From: Neoceratodus forsteri
Lineage: Eukaryota; Chordata; Ceratodontiformes; Ceratodontidae
Direction of reading: 5' to 3'
DNA length: 64,000 bases
Assembly (NCBI GenBank): GCA_016271365.2
Contig: JADMNL010000022.1
Location: 218,898,501-218,962,500, forward strand
Each line of letters starts with the position of its first letter. Within the stretch, counting starts at the first letter, position 1. A program made the translations under genes and the position numbers. Shown here in pieces: positions 11,031-19,990 of the stretch. The notes below the pieces were generated by a model that saw only the letters and a list, made by a program, of their open reading frames with translations, had not been told where the DNA came from and made no database searches.

Positions 11031-12780
11031 GATCAGAATCATTCTCGCTCCTTCCAAAGCAAGCTTCTGCAGCACACGAGGGACCAGAGGAATTGGGGGG
11101 AAAAACATAGACAAATCTGTCCTTCCAGCTTAGAGATAGAGCGTCGCTCCAGAAAGCGCCTCGCTCTGGAGCGAACGAGCAAAAGATTGTAAGCTTTGCG
11201 TTTTGGGAAGAGGTGAACAGGTCTATCTGGGGAGTCCCCCAAATCTGGAAGATGCTTTTTAGAACTTTTCCGTCCAATTCCCACTCGTGTGGTAGAGCCG
11301 ACGAGCGACTAAGTCTGTCTGCCAGGACATTGTCAACTCCCAGAACATGGATCGCCGTGAGGTGAAGGTTGTGAAGTGTTGCCCATTCCCAAACCCTCAT
11401 CGCTTCCCTGCACAGCGAGTAGGACCAAGTCCCTCCCTGCTTGTTGATGTACCACAACATGCACATGTTGTCTGTTTGGACAGCTAGGTGACCGGGAAGG
11501 ATGTATTGGTGAAGGGCCTGGAGAGCATACAGCACTGCTCGAAGCTCGAGCACGTTGATGTGGAGAACTAACTCTAAACTTTGACCATAGGCCCTGGGTT
11601 CGGTGAGGACCCAGATGGGCTCCCCAACCTTCGCCTGAAGCGTCCGTGGTCAAAGTCTGATCGAGGGGGGGGGAGGATGAAAAAAGGGGACTCTCCGGAA
11701 TAGGTTCTCTTGAACCACCCACCATTGCAAGTCTCTTACAATCGGCGAGGAGATCAGAACCAGATGATCTAGGTCATCTACCTGTTGGTCCCACTGAGAT
11801 CGGAGAGTCCATTGAGAGATTCTCATGTGAGGCGCCATGAGTCCGGTTGCAGGATGGTCGCCGCCATGAGCCCCGGTAGACGGAGCACCGACCTCGCCGG
11901 AACCCTCCTGTGTTCCGATACGAGGGAAATCTGGGACTGGAAGGAGGCCCCTGTCCGGAGGCAGGAAGGCCTTGCACATTGTTGTGTCGAGGACTGCCCC
12001 GATGAACTGGAGCCTCTGTGAAGGATCCAGGTGAGACTTGGAATGGTTGATGGTGATACCCAGGCCAGTGAAAACCTGCTGGGTGGGGGAGAGAAAATGC
12101 AGGAGTTCTTCCCTGGACGGGGCCGTCAGAAGCCAGTCGTCCATGTAGGGGAAAACCTGAACTCCCAAAGTATGCAGGTGGGCCACTACCACCGCCAGGC
12201 ATTTGCTAAAGACTCGGGGAGCCGAGGAAAGACCAAAAGGGAGAGCCCGGAATTGGTAGTGGTCCCCTTGGAATGCAAACCTGAGGTACTTTCAGTGCGA
12301 AGGGCGAATGGGGATGTGCAGGTACGCATCCTGCATATCCAGTGCACAAAGCCATTGGCCCGGCCGAAGTAGGGGCAAGAGGGTTTGAAGGGGGAGCATC
12401 CTGAACCTCTTGTATTCCACATATAGGTTCAGGGAGCTGAGATCGAGAATGGGTCTGAGATCTCCGCCTTCTTTGGTACAAGGAAGAAATGGGAATAGTA
12501 ACCCATCCCGTGGAGGTGAGGGGGGACGGGCTCTACAGCCTGCTTCGCTAGGAGAGCAGAGATTTCTTCCCTGACCAAAGGAAGATGGACCCTTGAGTAA
12601 GAGGAATTCAGAGGGGGGTGACGTGGAGGTTTCTGCAGAAACTCTATGGAGTGCCCCTCTGCTATGACCTGAAGCACCCATGAATCCGATGTTATCCTCT
12701 CCAACCCGGAAGGTGGAGGGAGAACCTCCCTCCCACCGGTTCCTCTGGGCGTCCGGAGGTGGTGGGAGAGGGAAGGAGTC
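10932..12780 (-). pseudogene. E3 reverse transcriptase / RNase H
   Basis: Polymerase reading leftward. RT entry is at 12,429-12,704 (SIEFLQKPPRHPPLNSSYS), then LRPILDLSSLNLYVEYKRFRML (about 12,420-12,470) and LCALDMQDAYLHIPIRPSH (about 12,300-12,350). The catalytic box reads YMDD (VFPYMDDWLLTAPSREELL, about 12,130-12,160). RNase H shows TTDASGEGWGAHLG (about 11,630), LELRAVLYALQAL (11,515-11,553), VQTDNMCMLWYINKQGGT (about 11,430-11,490) and DNVLADRLSRSS (about 11,300). The tail GARMILIAPFWPRQIW (about 10,990-11,050) lies in the pol frame and overlaps the YR frame. Frameshifts occur between RT blocks and near 11,580. Confidence 0.87.
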
Positions 12781-15336
12781 AGGTGGTGTGAGGCAGCAGC
12801 TGGGGCACCTGCTGTTTTTGAGTGGCGGGGTCTGGCAGCTGGGGCCCAACGTTAGTGGCCCGCCTTCCCTGAGGTTTCGCTGAGGCCGGCTGCATCTGCG
12901 AAAGGGATGGCGTTGTGGGGGATGGGGACAGTACATTGAATCAACAGATTTAAGGGCCATCCCCTTCTCCTGCAAGTCAGTGATGATGTCTTTGACATCA
13001 CCGCCGAAAAGCACAGAACCCCTGAAAGGTGCTTCTTGAATAGCTGACTGCACCTCTGGGACCAGACCTGACACACGAGCCATGCATGACGCAAGACTTA
13101 TGGCGAACAGAGTCTCGCTCCTGCGGTGTCCACTGCATCGTAGGTCGCCCTCAGAATATGACGACTGGCCGAACGAGCAGAACGGACCAGGTCGGCTAAC
13201 TCCTGCTTGACTTGGGGAATCAGGCAAGGAGTCAATCTTGATTCCGCTTGGTAAGGACAGCCTTCTGGTAATCCCCATATGTGCTACATAATTTAGGGCC
13301 CTAATCCCCAGTGTGGAAGAAGCGTAGATCTTCCTTCCAAACTGATCCAGAAGGCGAGATTCCTTATCCGGGGGAGACGAGCTCAAGTGTTTCGGGTGTG
13401 CTGACCGGCCGTGAGCGGCGCTAATCACGACCGAGTCTGCACGGGGGTGAGAGTCTAAAAAGTCTACACCCTCCGGAGCCTGGTATAGCCTGTTGGACTT
13501 CCTAGGAAGTGGAGCTAAAGCCGACGGTTGCTTCCAAATAGTGGAAACAAGGTGCGTGAGGCTCGATCCAGGGTGGCACTAGAGTAGGAGCCGTAAGGGG
13601 CAAGTCCAGATGTTCGGCGAGTTTAACCCGTTGAGGATCTGGCTCTAAGGAACGCCACTGATGGAATTCCTGGATCTTCCTGAGCAACTCCGTGCAGGAA
13701 GGATCCTCCGGAGGAGTCCTCGGCCTGGGCTTGGATGGAGAGCGCGGCTCGTCGTCTTTCTCGGAACACCCATCGGAGGCTTCCAAGGAGTCTGAGAGAG
13801 AAGAAGAAGAAGAAGAATTCGAAGCAGAGAAAGACTCCCTGACTCATCCAGGGGGAGGAACAGGTTCCTTAGGGGGAATCCCAGGACGCATGTCCTGCCC
13901 TCTCTCTGATCCCGAGGGTAAACCCGGGAATCCGGAGGTGAGAGGAGGTGCCGCCTGGGGCGAGGGAGCCGGGTGGTGGGCACCATTGTCAGAAGACGGT
14001 TCTTGACTTTCCTTGGTGAGCTGAGCCTTGGCCTCAGCCCACCAGGAGGCAAGAGTCTCTGGAGATCCACCGCGGCCTAGGGGCGGTGGAGGAGGAGGGG
14101 GATAGTTGTACGGATGAAATCTGTAGGGAGAGTATCCGTAACCCGGCTGTGGGAATACCAGAGCCAGGTACTGCGCCGTTGGGTACTGTGGCGTTGGAGG
14201 AGTCGGCGCCGGGTACTGTGGCGCAGGATAGGACGGCGGATACCCAGGCACTGGAGAAGCTGCCGGAGCAGACGGCCCAGCTGGGTACTCCACGGGCGGA
14301 TCAACCGGGATAGACCCATGGGGTGGAGGGCCCGATGGAAGAGGAATATCCCCCACCGGCGTCGGAGGAGTGGTGTCGGAACTGGCATCGGCGAGGCCGG
14401 CGCCGGGGGAGCCGGGGCCAGCGTCGGAGCCGGCGTCAGGGGAGCCGACGTCAGATCCGGCTCTATAGGAAAAAGATCAGATGGTAGCCCAGGATCCCAA
14501 GCCTCGTCCGGGGACGGAGAAGAAAAATCCCCGGGGTCGGGCAGGGGGGACTCGGGCTCCCCTGACGGCAGCGAAGGCTGCGGGGAACCTGGTACGACAG
14601 ACTAAACAGGGTCTGCCGTAGGCTCCGAGGCCTGGCGCACATCGGAGGAGCCGACGTGTGACTCAGGGGCCGAATCCCGGTGGACGCCAGAGGAGCCAGC
14701 ATCCGACTTCGGGGTTCCCTCATCGGAGATGGGCCGAGGATGGAAGACGCCTGGTCCGGGAGGACACTGCGCAAGGCCGCCCCAAGGGTCGGGCATCTTA
14801 GTGGTTTTCCTGACGCCGGAGAAGCCAACGTCTAGCTTATGGGAGGCGCCGACCAGTAGGCGCAAGCCTGCGGCAGTACTGGGGCTGGAGCCTTTTGCCC
14901 GGAGACACCCAGCAGGCTCAGGCGAACTCGACGGGCGGGCTGACGCCTCCTCCAAAGCCTTGGAGGCTGCTATTGGGCGATCTCGGAGGGAATAAAGAGC
15001 CAGCCCCGACTCCAGCCGGAGTCATGGAGGAGGAGGCTTTCTCCCGTGCCTTCCTTGTCCCGCTTGTGCCCTTCAGGGAGGTCGACACCCGTCAAGTTTC
15101 TTCAACTCCTTCTCCATCGTAGACATCTTCTTGAGGAGATGGGCTTCAAGAGACTGCTGGCGTCGTCTGCGGGTGGCTGCGTTGAAATGTAGGCAGTGCG
15201 GACACTTGTCGACCGTGTGGTCGGGGCCTAAACAGAAAAGGCAGAGGAAGTGACCGTCTTTGTGAGGCAGTTGGGCGCCGTACGAGTCGCACTTATTTTT
15301 TGAAGGGGACGACATATACCGACGTTCACCTGACAA
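12780..15336 (-). pseudogene. E3 gag-like ORF: zinc knuckle, Tyr-Pro repeats, conserved core
   Basis: Starts at ATG 15,315-15,313 (MSSPSKNKCDSYGA), with an in-frame ATG 21 bases upstream. The knuckle CLFCLGPDHTVDKCPHC (about 15,200-15,250) is followed by a basic helix (ATRRRRQQSLEAHLLKK). Next comes a low-complexity segment rich in PQYPAP-type repeats (13,844-14,356, ending in GYGYSPYRFHPYNYPPPP). Then there is a short acidic/Ser region and the core domain (12,850-13,450: DKESRLLDQFGRKIYASST, ...VSGLVPEVQSAIQEAPFRG, LQEKG). The product is presumably the RNA-packaging structural protein. Frameshifts near 15,070, 14,600 and 13,300 break it. Gag/pol meet near 12,780, where a 4-bp deletion relative to E12 alters the usual stop. 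Confidence 0.75.
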
Positions 15337-15440
15337 TGGAAAATATAAAATACAAAATACTGAAACTTTTCGGAAAAAACTGACGAAGTAACAGGACTGA
15401 GCGATAGGAACTTAACCGCGAGACGCTGCACGAGCTGACG

Positions 15441-15625
15441 GCGGGAAAGAACTGGAAGGCGGGTGTCCGGGACCGCCCCTTTATACCGTCGTATGACGCC
15501 GGTCACCTGACATGGGGGCGTCCCTCAGGGACCGCTAGCTAGAAATTTTTCCATGGGGTCCTGCCGCCAGCTGGCGTCAGTCCTATATGTAATTACCTAC
15601 TGCAAGAGCCCTCTCGAAGTAAGAT
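15441..15625 (-). repeat. E3 left terminal repeat with promoter
   Basis: A 185-bp inverted partner of 9,391-9,575. It begins (element direction) ATCTTACTTCGAGAGGGCTC and ends GTTCTTTCCCGCC. It precedes the gag ATG by about 125 bases. Confidence 0.88.
15480..15485 (-). promoter_or_regulatory. TATA box of E3 (left terminal repeat)
   Basis: Minus strand GGTATAAAGGGGCGG. It sits about 165 bases upstream of the gag ATG and is conserved at the same place in E12, E13 and E2. The function is inferred from position and consensus. Confidence 0.6.
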
Positions 15626-16225
15626 CTTCCTGTGCGCTCGAGCAATAGGTATGTGCAGGTAGGCATTCTGCATGTCCAAGGATGCTAGGAAGGCACCCTG
15701 CTTGAGCATGGGTATCAGACCGGAAAGGAACACCATGCGGAAGCATTTGTAGAGGACCAAAGCATTGAGATTGCTCAGATCCAGTATCGGACGGAGGTCC
15801 CCTGTCTTTTTGGGAACCAGAAAGAAGTGGGAATAGTAACCTGCACCTCCCTGGTTCCTCGGTACGTGCTCTATAGCTTCCTTTCCCAGAAGCGCGAGCA
15901 GCTCCTGCTGTATGAGCAGTGCATGCTGACCCGAATAATGGGAAAGCAAGGGAGGTCTTGACGGTGGGTGGTTGAGGAGTTCTATAAAGTGACCTCTCTT
16001 GACCATTTTAAGGACCCACAGGTCGGTGGCAATCGACTTCCACCCTGAAAAGTGGCGAGCGATGTGACCCCCGACCTGTTCTGCCCGTTGATCCAGAGGA
16101 GGGCCGGGGGCCGAGGAGTCGTCGTGCTGTGGCAGCATTGCCCCCTGCAGGCTGGGCTGGTGTGGCATACCGCTGACCTCAGCCTGTGGAAGGTGCCCCT
16201 TTTCTGCCGTCGTTGCCGGCCACAA
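15626..16225 (-). pseudogene. E2 gag C-terminus and reverse transcriptase N-terminus, one open frame
   Basis: A single open frame reads from gag (about 16,225) into RT without a stop: the Gln/Pro-rich linker (about 16,090-16,190), GWKSIATDLWVLKMVKRGHF (about 15,990-16,040), YYSHFFLVPKKTGDLRPILD (about 15,790-15,840), LNALVLYKCFRMVF, and LASLDMQNAYLHIPIARAHRK ending at the E3 insertion. The palm continues at 9,354. The block order matches E6 closely. The interruption, not a point mutation, is what breaks this part. As in E6, gag and pol appear to be continuous in this subfamily. Confidence 0.85.
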
Positions 16226-18287
16226 AAATGGTTCTGGTTCCTATGAAAGGAACCAGATTTGGGTCTGTATATGGCCTGTACAGACCTTACTGCCTTCCTG
16301 GCGTCCTGAAGTTTGGTGATGACCTTTTCAGAGGGTTCACCAAACAGGACCTCTCCATTATAAGGACGTCCAGGATACTCTTCTGTACGTCCGGTGTAAA
16401 ACCGGAGACATGGAGCCAGGAGTGTCTCCGGAGACAGGCGCCTGAAGCTGCGCCCCTGGCGGACGAGTCCGCAGAATCATATTAACACTTAACTCTTAAC
16501 ACACTTGTGTCCCCATGTCTGACCCTGTGCAGAGGAGGTTCAAGAGCTCCACCTTCTGCTCGCCATCTGGTAGTTTGTCAACCAGGTCCTGGCCCTGTTC
16601 CCACAGGGCATTCTGAAACTGAACCATATGAGAGATAGTTCAGGGACCTGATGGAGCATGTAGCAGCCGCATACATGCGCCTCCCCAGGGCATCCAACTG
16701 CTTGGATTCCTGGTCCAGTGGCTGTGTACTCAGATGCTGTGGTCGTTGAGACCTATCATGGGAGGCCGTAATGACCAGGGAATCAGCCAGGGGTTGTTGC
16801 GCCAAGTACTGGTCCTCTGTCGGGGCCCTGTACAGGCGGTCAGCTTTCTTCAGCACTGCAGGGGTGGAGTACGGACACTTCCACGCAGCCTTGATGACAT
16901 CCGCGAAGGTGTCCACCAAAGGTGGCACCACCACAAGCTTAGGGTCCTTCTGACGAAGGTAAAGAGCTAGGCGCTGTCTCTCTGAGTCGAGATCATCTAA
17001 ATCCCATCCCATGTTCTCCTGGATGTGCCTTATGATTTCAGAAAAGGAGGGATCATCTGGAGGTGACCTGGGCACGTCTTGTAGGTCAGATGATGGGATG
17101 CTGATTGGAGAAGGAAACTTGGAGGTATCTGAGGTGTCATGTCTAGAATCATCCCCCTGCGGAGTGGACTGTCAACATCTGGGTTGCTTAGGACTGGGAG
17201 ACCCTGAGGGAGATCTTGAAGGGGGCCTTCTCCATTCTTTGGATCTTCACCTAGCAGGTGGAGTGTGCTCCTTGGGAGTTGGTGGTCTTCCTGCTGGCCC
17301 CTGCGGTGGAGGAGGGGGAGTAGGAGGAAGAGGTTTAACTGGGATCACATCCTTTATTGTGTCCTACCAAAAGATAGAGATCTTTGACCTCTTGCATATT
17401 CATACTGGACGATGGACCTGGTGCTGGTGGTCTGTCGCTGGGTCTGAGGGCATTTCCGGGTTTGACGAAGGCTCCTGTGGAAGCCCAAAGTCCTGTCGCC
17501 TGCCTGGTCATCAGGCAACGTCAGACCCTCCTCTGTAGAGTTCTGGCGACCGGTGTCCACCGGTGACAGGGAGGCAGTCTTTGGCTCCGGTGAATGTCTC
17601 ACTGACATCTGGTGCTTAGCCGTCTGGTCCGAAGGGCGTCTGACTGATGAAGGGTCGGAAGTCCGCTTCGGGTCAGTCCGTTTTAGGGACGTCAGGTCCT
17701 TAGTTTTCCTGAGAAGGGGGATCCGGACCCCTAAGAGGCCGATCAGGCATCAGAGTCCCGCCGTCTCTCTGAGGAAGCTTGTTTTGATGAGGACTTGGAC
17801 TGGTGACAGTTTGAAGACTTCGAGAAGGCCCGGGAGGGTGTTGAGGAAGCCGAAGGCCTGGAAGTTTTGATGGGATGCAGAGAAGCTGAAGTGCTGCCTG
17901 AAGACTTGACCTTTACTGGAGGGAGAGCGGTCTGAGCGCATGGAGCCTGAGCTGGTGCGCGAGTCCGATGCCTGGTTAGGGGATCTGGACCTGGCCTTCT
18001 CCCAATGCTTGTCCAGGTGCTTATGGGACTTAAGAGGTAGACTCACCTCTTGAGGCGGGGTCTTGATCCACGCTTTCTAACTTTTCTTCCAAGAGGAACC
18101 CCTGAAGTGCCTTCTGGCGGCGGATCCAGGTGCGACTGTTGAACCCATGGCAAAAGGAGCAGGCCTTGGTGTCGTGTTCCGGGCCTAAGCACCGCAGGCA
18201 GGATGAATGGAGATCCTTGAAAGGGATCAGTTTGCCGCAGGCACACTTGGAGGGATGTCCTTCTGAAGGAATTGGAGATGCCGACAT
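16226..18287 (-). pseudogene. E2 gag-like ORF
   Basis: The start region (18,287 leftward) reads MSASPIPSEGHPSKCACGKLIPF, followed by the knuckle CLRCLGPEHDTKACSFC (about 18,150-18,200) and a basic stretch (TWIRRQKALQGFLLEEK). A Ser/Arg-containing middle (17,750-18,046) is broken by frameshifts. The core domain is open at 16,578-17,075 (PDDPSFSEIIRHIQENMGW, LRQKDPKLVVVPPLVDTF, SLVITASHDRSQRPQHLST). The downstream part at 16,300-16,560 (PEVQ/knock-on region ending in LFGEPSEKVI-like sequence) includes a short AT-rich insertion near 16,482-16,510. The role is probably RNA binding and particle formation, by analogy with other DIRS ORF1. Confidence 0.75.
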
Positions 18288-18362
18288 TTAGTAGTAAAAC
18301 TTGAAAGTTCTAGTCGTCGTATGCTAGAGTGGGACCGTGAGGTCGATGCTGGCGAATTGACA

Positions 18363-18551
18363 GCGGGAAAAGAACTGGGGATTCTGGGGGACTGCCCCCT
18401 TTTATATGATGCCTGATGGGGGCAGGGCCGACGTCGGGGGCGGTCCCCCACTGGATACTGCTAGCTAGAAATTTTCCGTGGGGTTCTGGTGCCTGCCAGC
18501 TTCAGTCCTAATGGTGTAACCTGCTGCAAGAGCCGTTTCTTGAAGTAAGAT
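18363..18551 (-). repeat. E2 left terminal repeat with TATA box at 18,401-18,406
   Basis: Element direction: ATCTTACTTCAAGAAACGGC to GTTCTTTTCCCGC. It contains TATAAAAGGGGG (minus strand, 18,395-18,406) upstream of gag. It resembles the E6 and E1 repeats (CAGCAGGTTACACCATTAGG) more than those of E3, which supports the Ia/Ib split. Confidence 0.85.
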
Positions 18552-18729
18552 CACAGGTTACTCACCTGTAACAGTATTTCTAGGAGTGGTATATGTTGTT
18601 CATCCACTCCTGTTTGCAGTGTCCTTTCCCCTTTAAGATGTGACAGAAAGTCTTCAAGCAGACTCCTCCCACCCACCCAGGTGGTATATTCCTTGGCTCT
18701 GCCCCATGCCGCCAGATCTTGCCCGCTGG
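18552..18729 (-). repeat. E4 right terminal repeat
   Basis: Inverted match to 26,761-26,903: shared blocks are GTCCTTTCC, GAAAGTCTTCAAGC, CACCCACC(C)AGGTGG and GATCTTGCCC. The outermost bases include a perfect inverted hexamer ACAGGT (18,553-18,558) / ACCTGT (18,564-18,569). Confidence 0.8.
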
Positions 18730-18781
18730 AAGCAGAGGTTGTGCACCCGAGCCAGGGGAGGTCGAGTTGGTCTGTGTGGAT

Positions 18782-18873
18782 GAACATATACCACTCCTAC
18801 AACTACTGTTGCAGGTGAGTAACCTGTGTTTCTAGGGATGTGGATATGTTGTTCTATCCACACTTGGCAGACA
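18782..18873 (-). repeat. E4 internal complementary region
   Basis: Bases 18,782-18,828 are the reverse complement of the right end at 18,552-18,600 (GAACATATACCACTCCTA ... GGTGAGTAACCTGTG). From 18,829 (TTTCTAGGGATGTGGATATG) they match the reverse complement of the left end near 26,903. The predicted circle joint is 18,828/18,829. Confidence 0.82.
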
Positions 18874-18909
18874 CCTAGCAGTTCTCCAGGAGGGAGACAA
18901 GGTGCACAC

Positions 18910-19990
18910 CCCCTACTTGGGGAACAGAGGCCCCAAAACCAGCATCTCGGCGAGACTTGAGGTCAATGTGCTAATGGGAAATGAAGGTGTGTGCCGACTT
19001 CCAGGTAGCAGCCCTGCAGATTTCCTGGATAGGGATGTCCCTAGAAGCAGCCACCGACGCAGCAGTATGACAGGCGGAATGAGCCCTTAGCCCTCCAGGA
19101 GGCTCCCTACCCAACCTATAGCAGAGATCAATGCAGGAAGTGATCTACCTGCCAATCGTCCACTTGGCTGCAGGTCTGCCGGGTGTGGCTTCAGCGTAGG
19201 TGACAAATGGCTGTTGAACCTCTCCGCGAACTCCAGCCGTGTGCTCTTTGTAGTAAGCGAGTGCTCGCCTCAGGTCCAGAGTATAGAGCCTGTGTTCGGC
19301 CTCTGAGATGTGATACGGGAAGAACACCTGACGAGTTATCACTTGACTAAGGTGAAACTCCGACACAACCTTCAGGCTGGGGCACAGAACAACCTCGTCC
19401 CTGTGGAAGACCAGGCAAGGAGACTCTACCAAAAGCGCCTGGAGCTCACTGATCCTTCTGGCGGACGTGATAGCCACCAGGAAGGCAGTCTTCCATGAAA
19501 AGCGAGACATGTCACACCTGTGGATTGGTTTGAATGGCTTGCCCATGAGCTTTGCCAAAACCAGCAACAAGTCCCACGGTGGTGGCGGTTCACGCACTGG
19601 AGGGGAAATGTGACCTAAGCCTTTGAAAACACGCCAGACCACCTTCTCCTGCGCCGACTGCTGACCAGTCCGCACCCGTAAGCAGAGATTGCTGCCAGGC
19701 GTGATCTCAAGGGCCGTCTACCGAAGTCCCCCTTTGGAGAAGAACCACAGGTAGTCTAAAAAGCTGGCCACCGGACAGGACAAAGGGTCCAGCCCCTTGC
19801 CCTGACAACAAATGGAGAATCTCTTCCATTTGAAGGCATAGAATGTTCTGGTAGATTCCTTTCTAGATGCCTCCACCACGGTAAGGACATCTTCGGAGAG
19901 ACTGAAAGCCTGGAACTCTAGCCGTTCAGTAACCAGGCTGTCAGGTGCAGGGCTTGAACGTCCAGGTGGAGTGGAAGACACCTCGGGAGC
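18910..19990 (-). pseudogene. E4 tyrosine recombinase, catalytically dead
   Basis: Family II integration enzyme. N-terminal part at 19,718-19,990: FQAFSLSEDVLTVVEASRKES, FKWKRFSICCQGKGLDPLSCP. The central catalytic part is at 19,145-19,675 and contains the first Arg box (AITSARRISELQALL, about 19,430-19,480), followed by the middle strand region (VFHRDEVVLCPSLKVVSEF). The C-terminal box near 19,000-19,090 reads AHSACHTAAS where active YRs have His-x-x-Arg, so Arg is replaced by Cys (TGT, consistent with CpG decay). The Tyr position reads TAG (ISH*HIDL). A frameshift and stops add to the damage. It cannot be active. Confidence 0.82.

Larger units (their letters stand above)
9355..15625 (-). 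mobile_element. E3: full-length DIRS element, subfamily Ia, nested in E2
   Basis: A 6.27-kb element with both ends visible. In reading order: left terminal repeat (15,625-15,441), gag, RT/RNase H, YR, ICR (9,770-9,664) and right terminal repeat with its tail (9,575-9,355). Host bases on either side (CGCAAGAA before, CTTCCTGTGCGC after) join into a sequence collinear with the same region of E6 (about 30,793-30,812), so the insertion neither duplicated nor removed target DNA. Its genes all carry frameshifts, so it is structurally complete but coding-dead. Confidence 0.9.
15626..18551 (-). mobile_element. E2, upstream part (gag and start of pol)
   Basis: The other portion of the DIRS element interrupted by E3. 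It carries the left terminal repeat (18,551-18,363), gag and the N-terminal reverse transcriptase. Its left end finishes at GTAAGAT (18,551) and is joined without any intervening base to the right end of E4 (CACAGGTTAC, 18,552). Confidence 0.88.

Noticed and set aside
13844..14356. Pro/Tyr repeats as a collagen-, annexin- or prion-like host gene
   Set aside because: They lie between the gag knuckle and gag core of three separate DIRS copies, in the same place and order.
9355..15625. Elements as LTR retrotransposons or endogenous retroviruses
   Set aside because: The terminal repeats are inverted, there is an ICR, no protease or DDE integrase is seen, and a tyrosine recombinase follows RNase H.
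19145..19675. YR genes as bacterial or phage integrases (contamination)
   Set aside because: They sit downstream of RT/RNase H in eukaryotic DIRS elements nested with CR1 and L1 next to a vertebrate exon.
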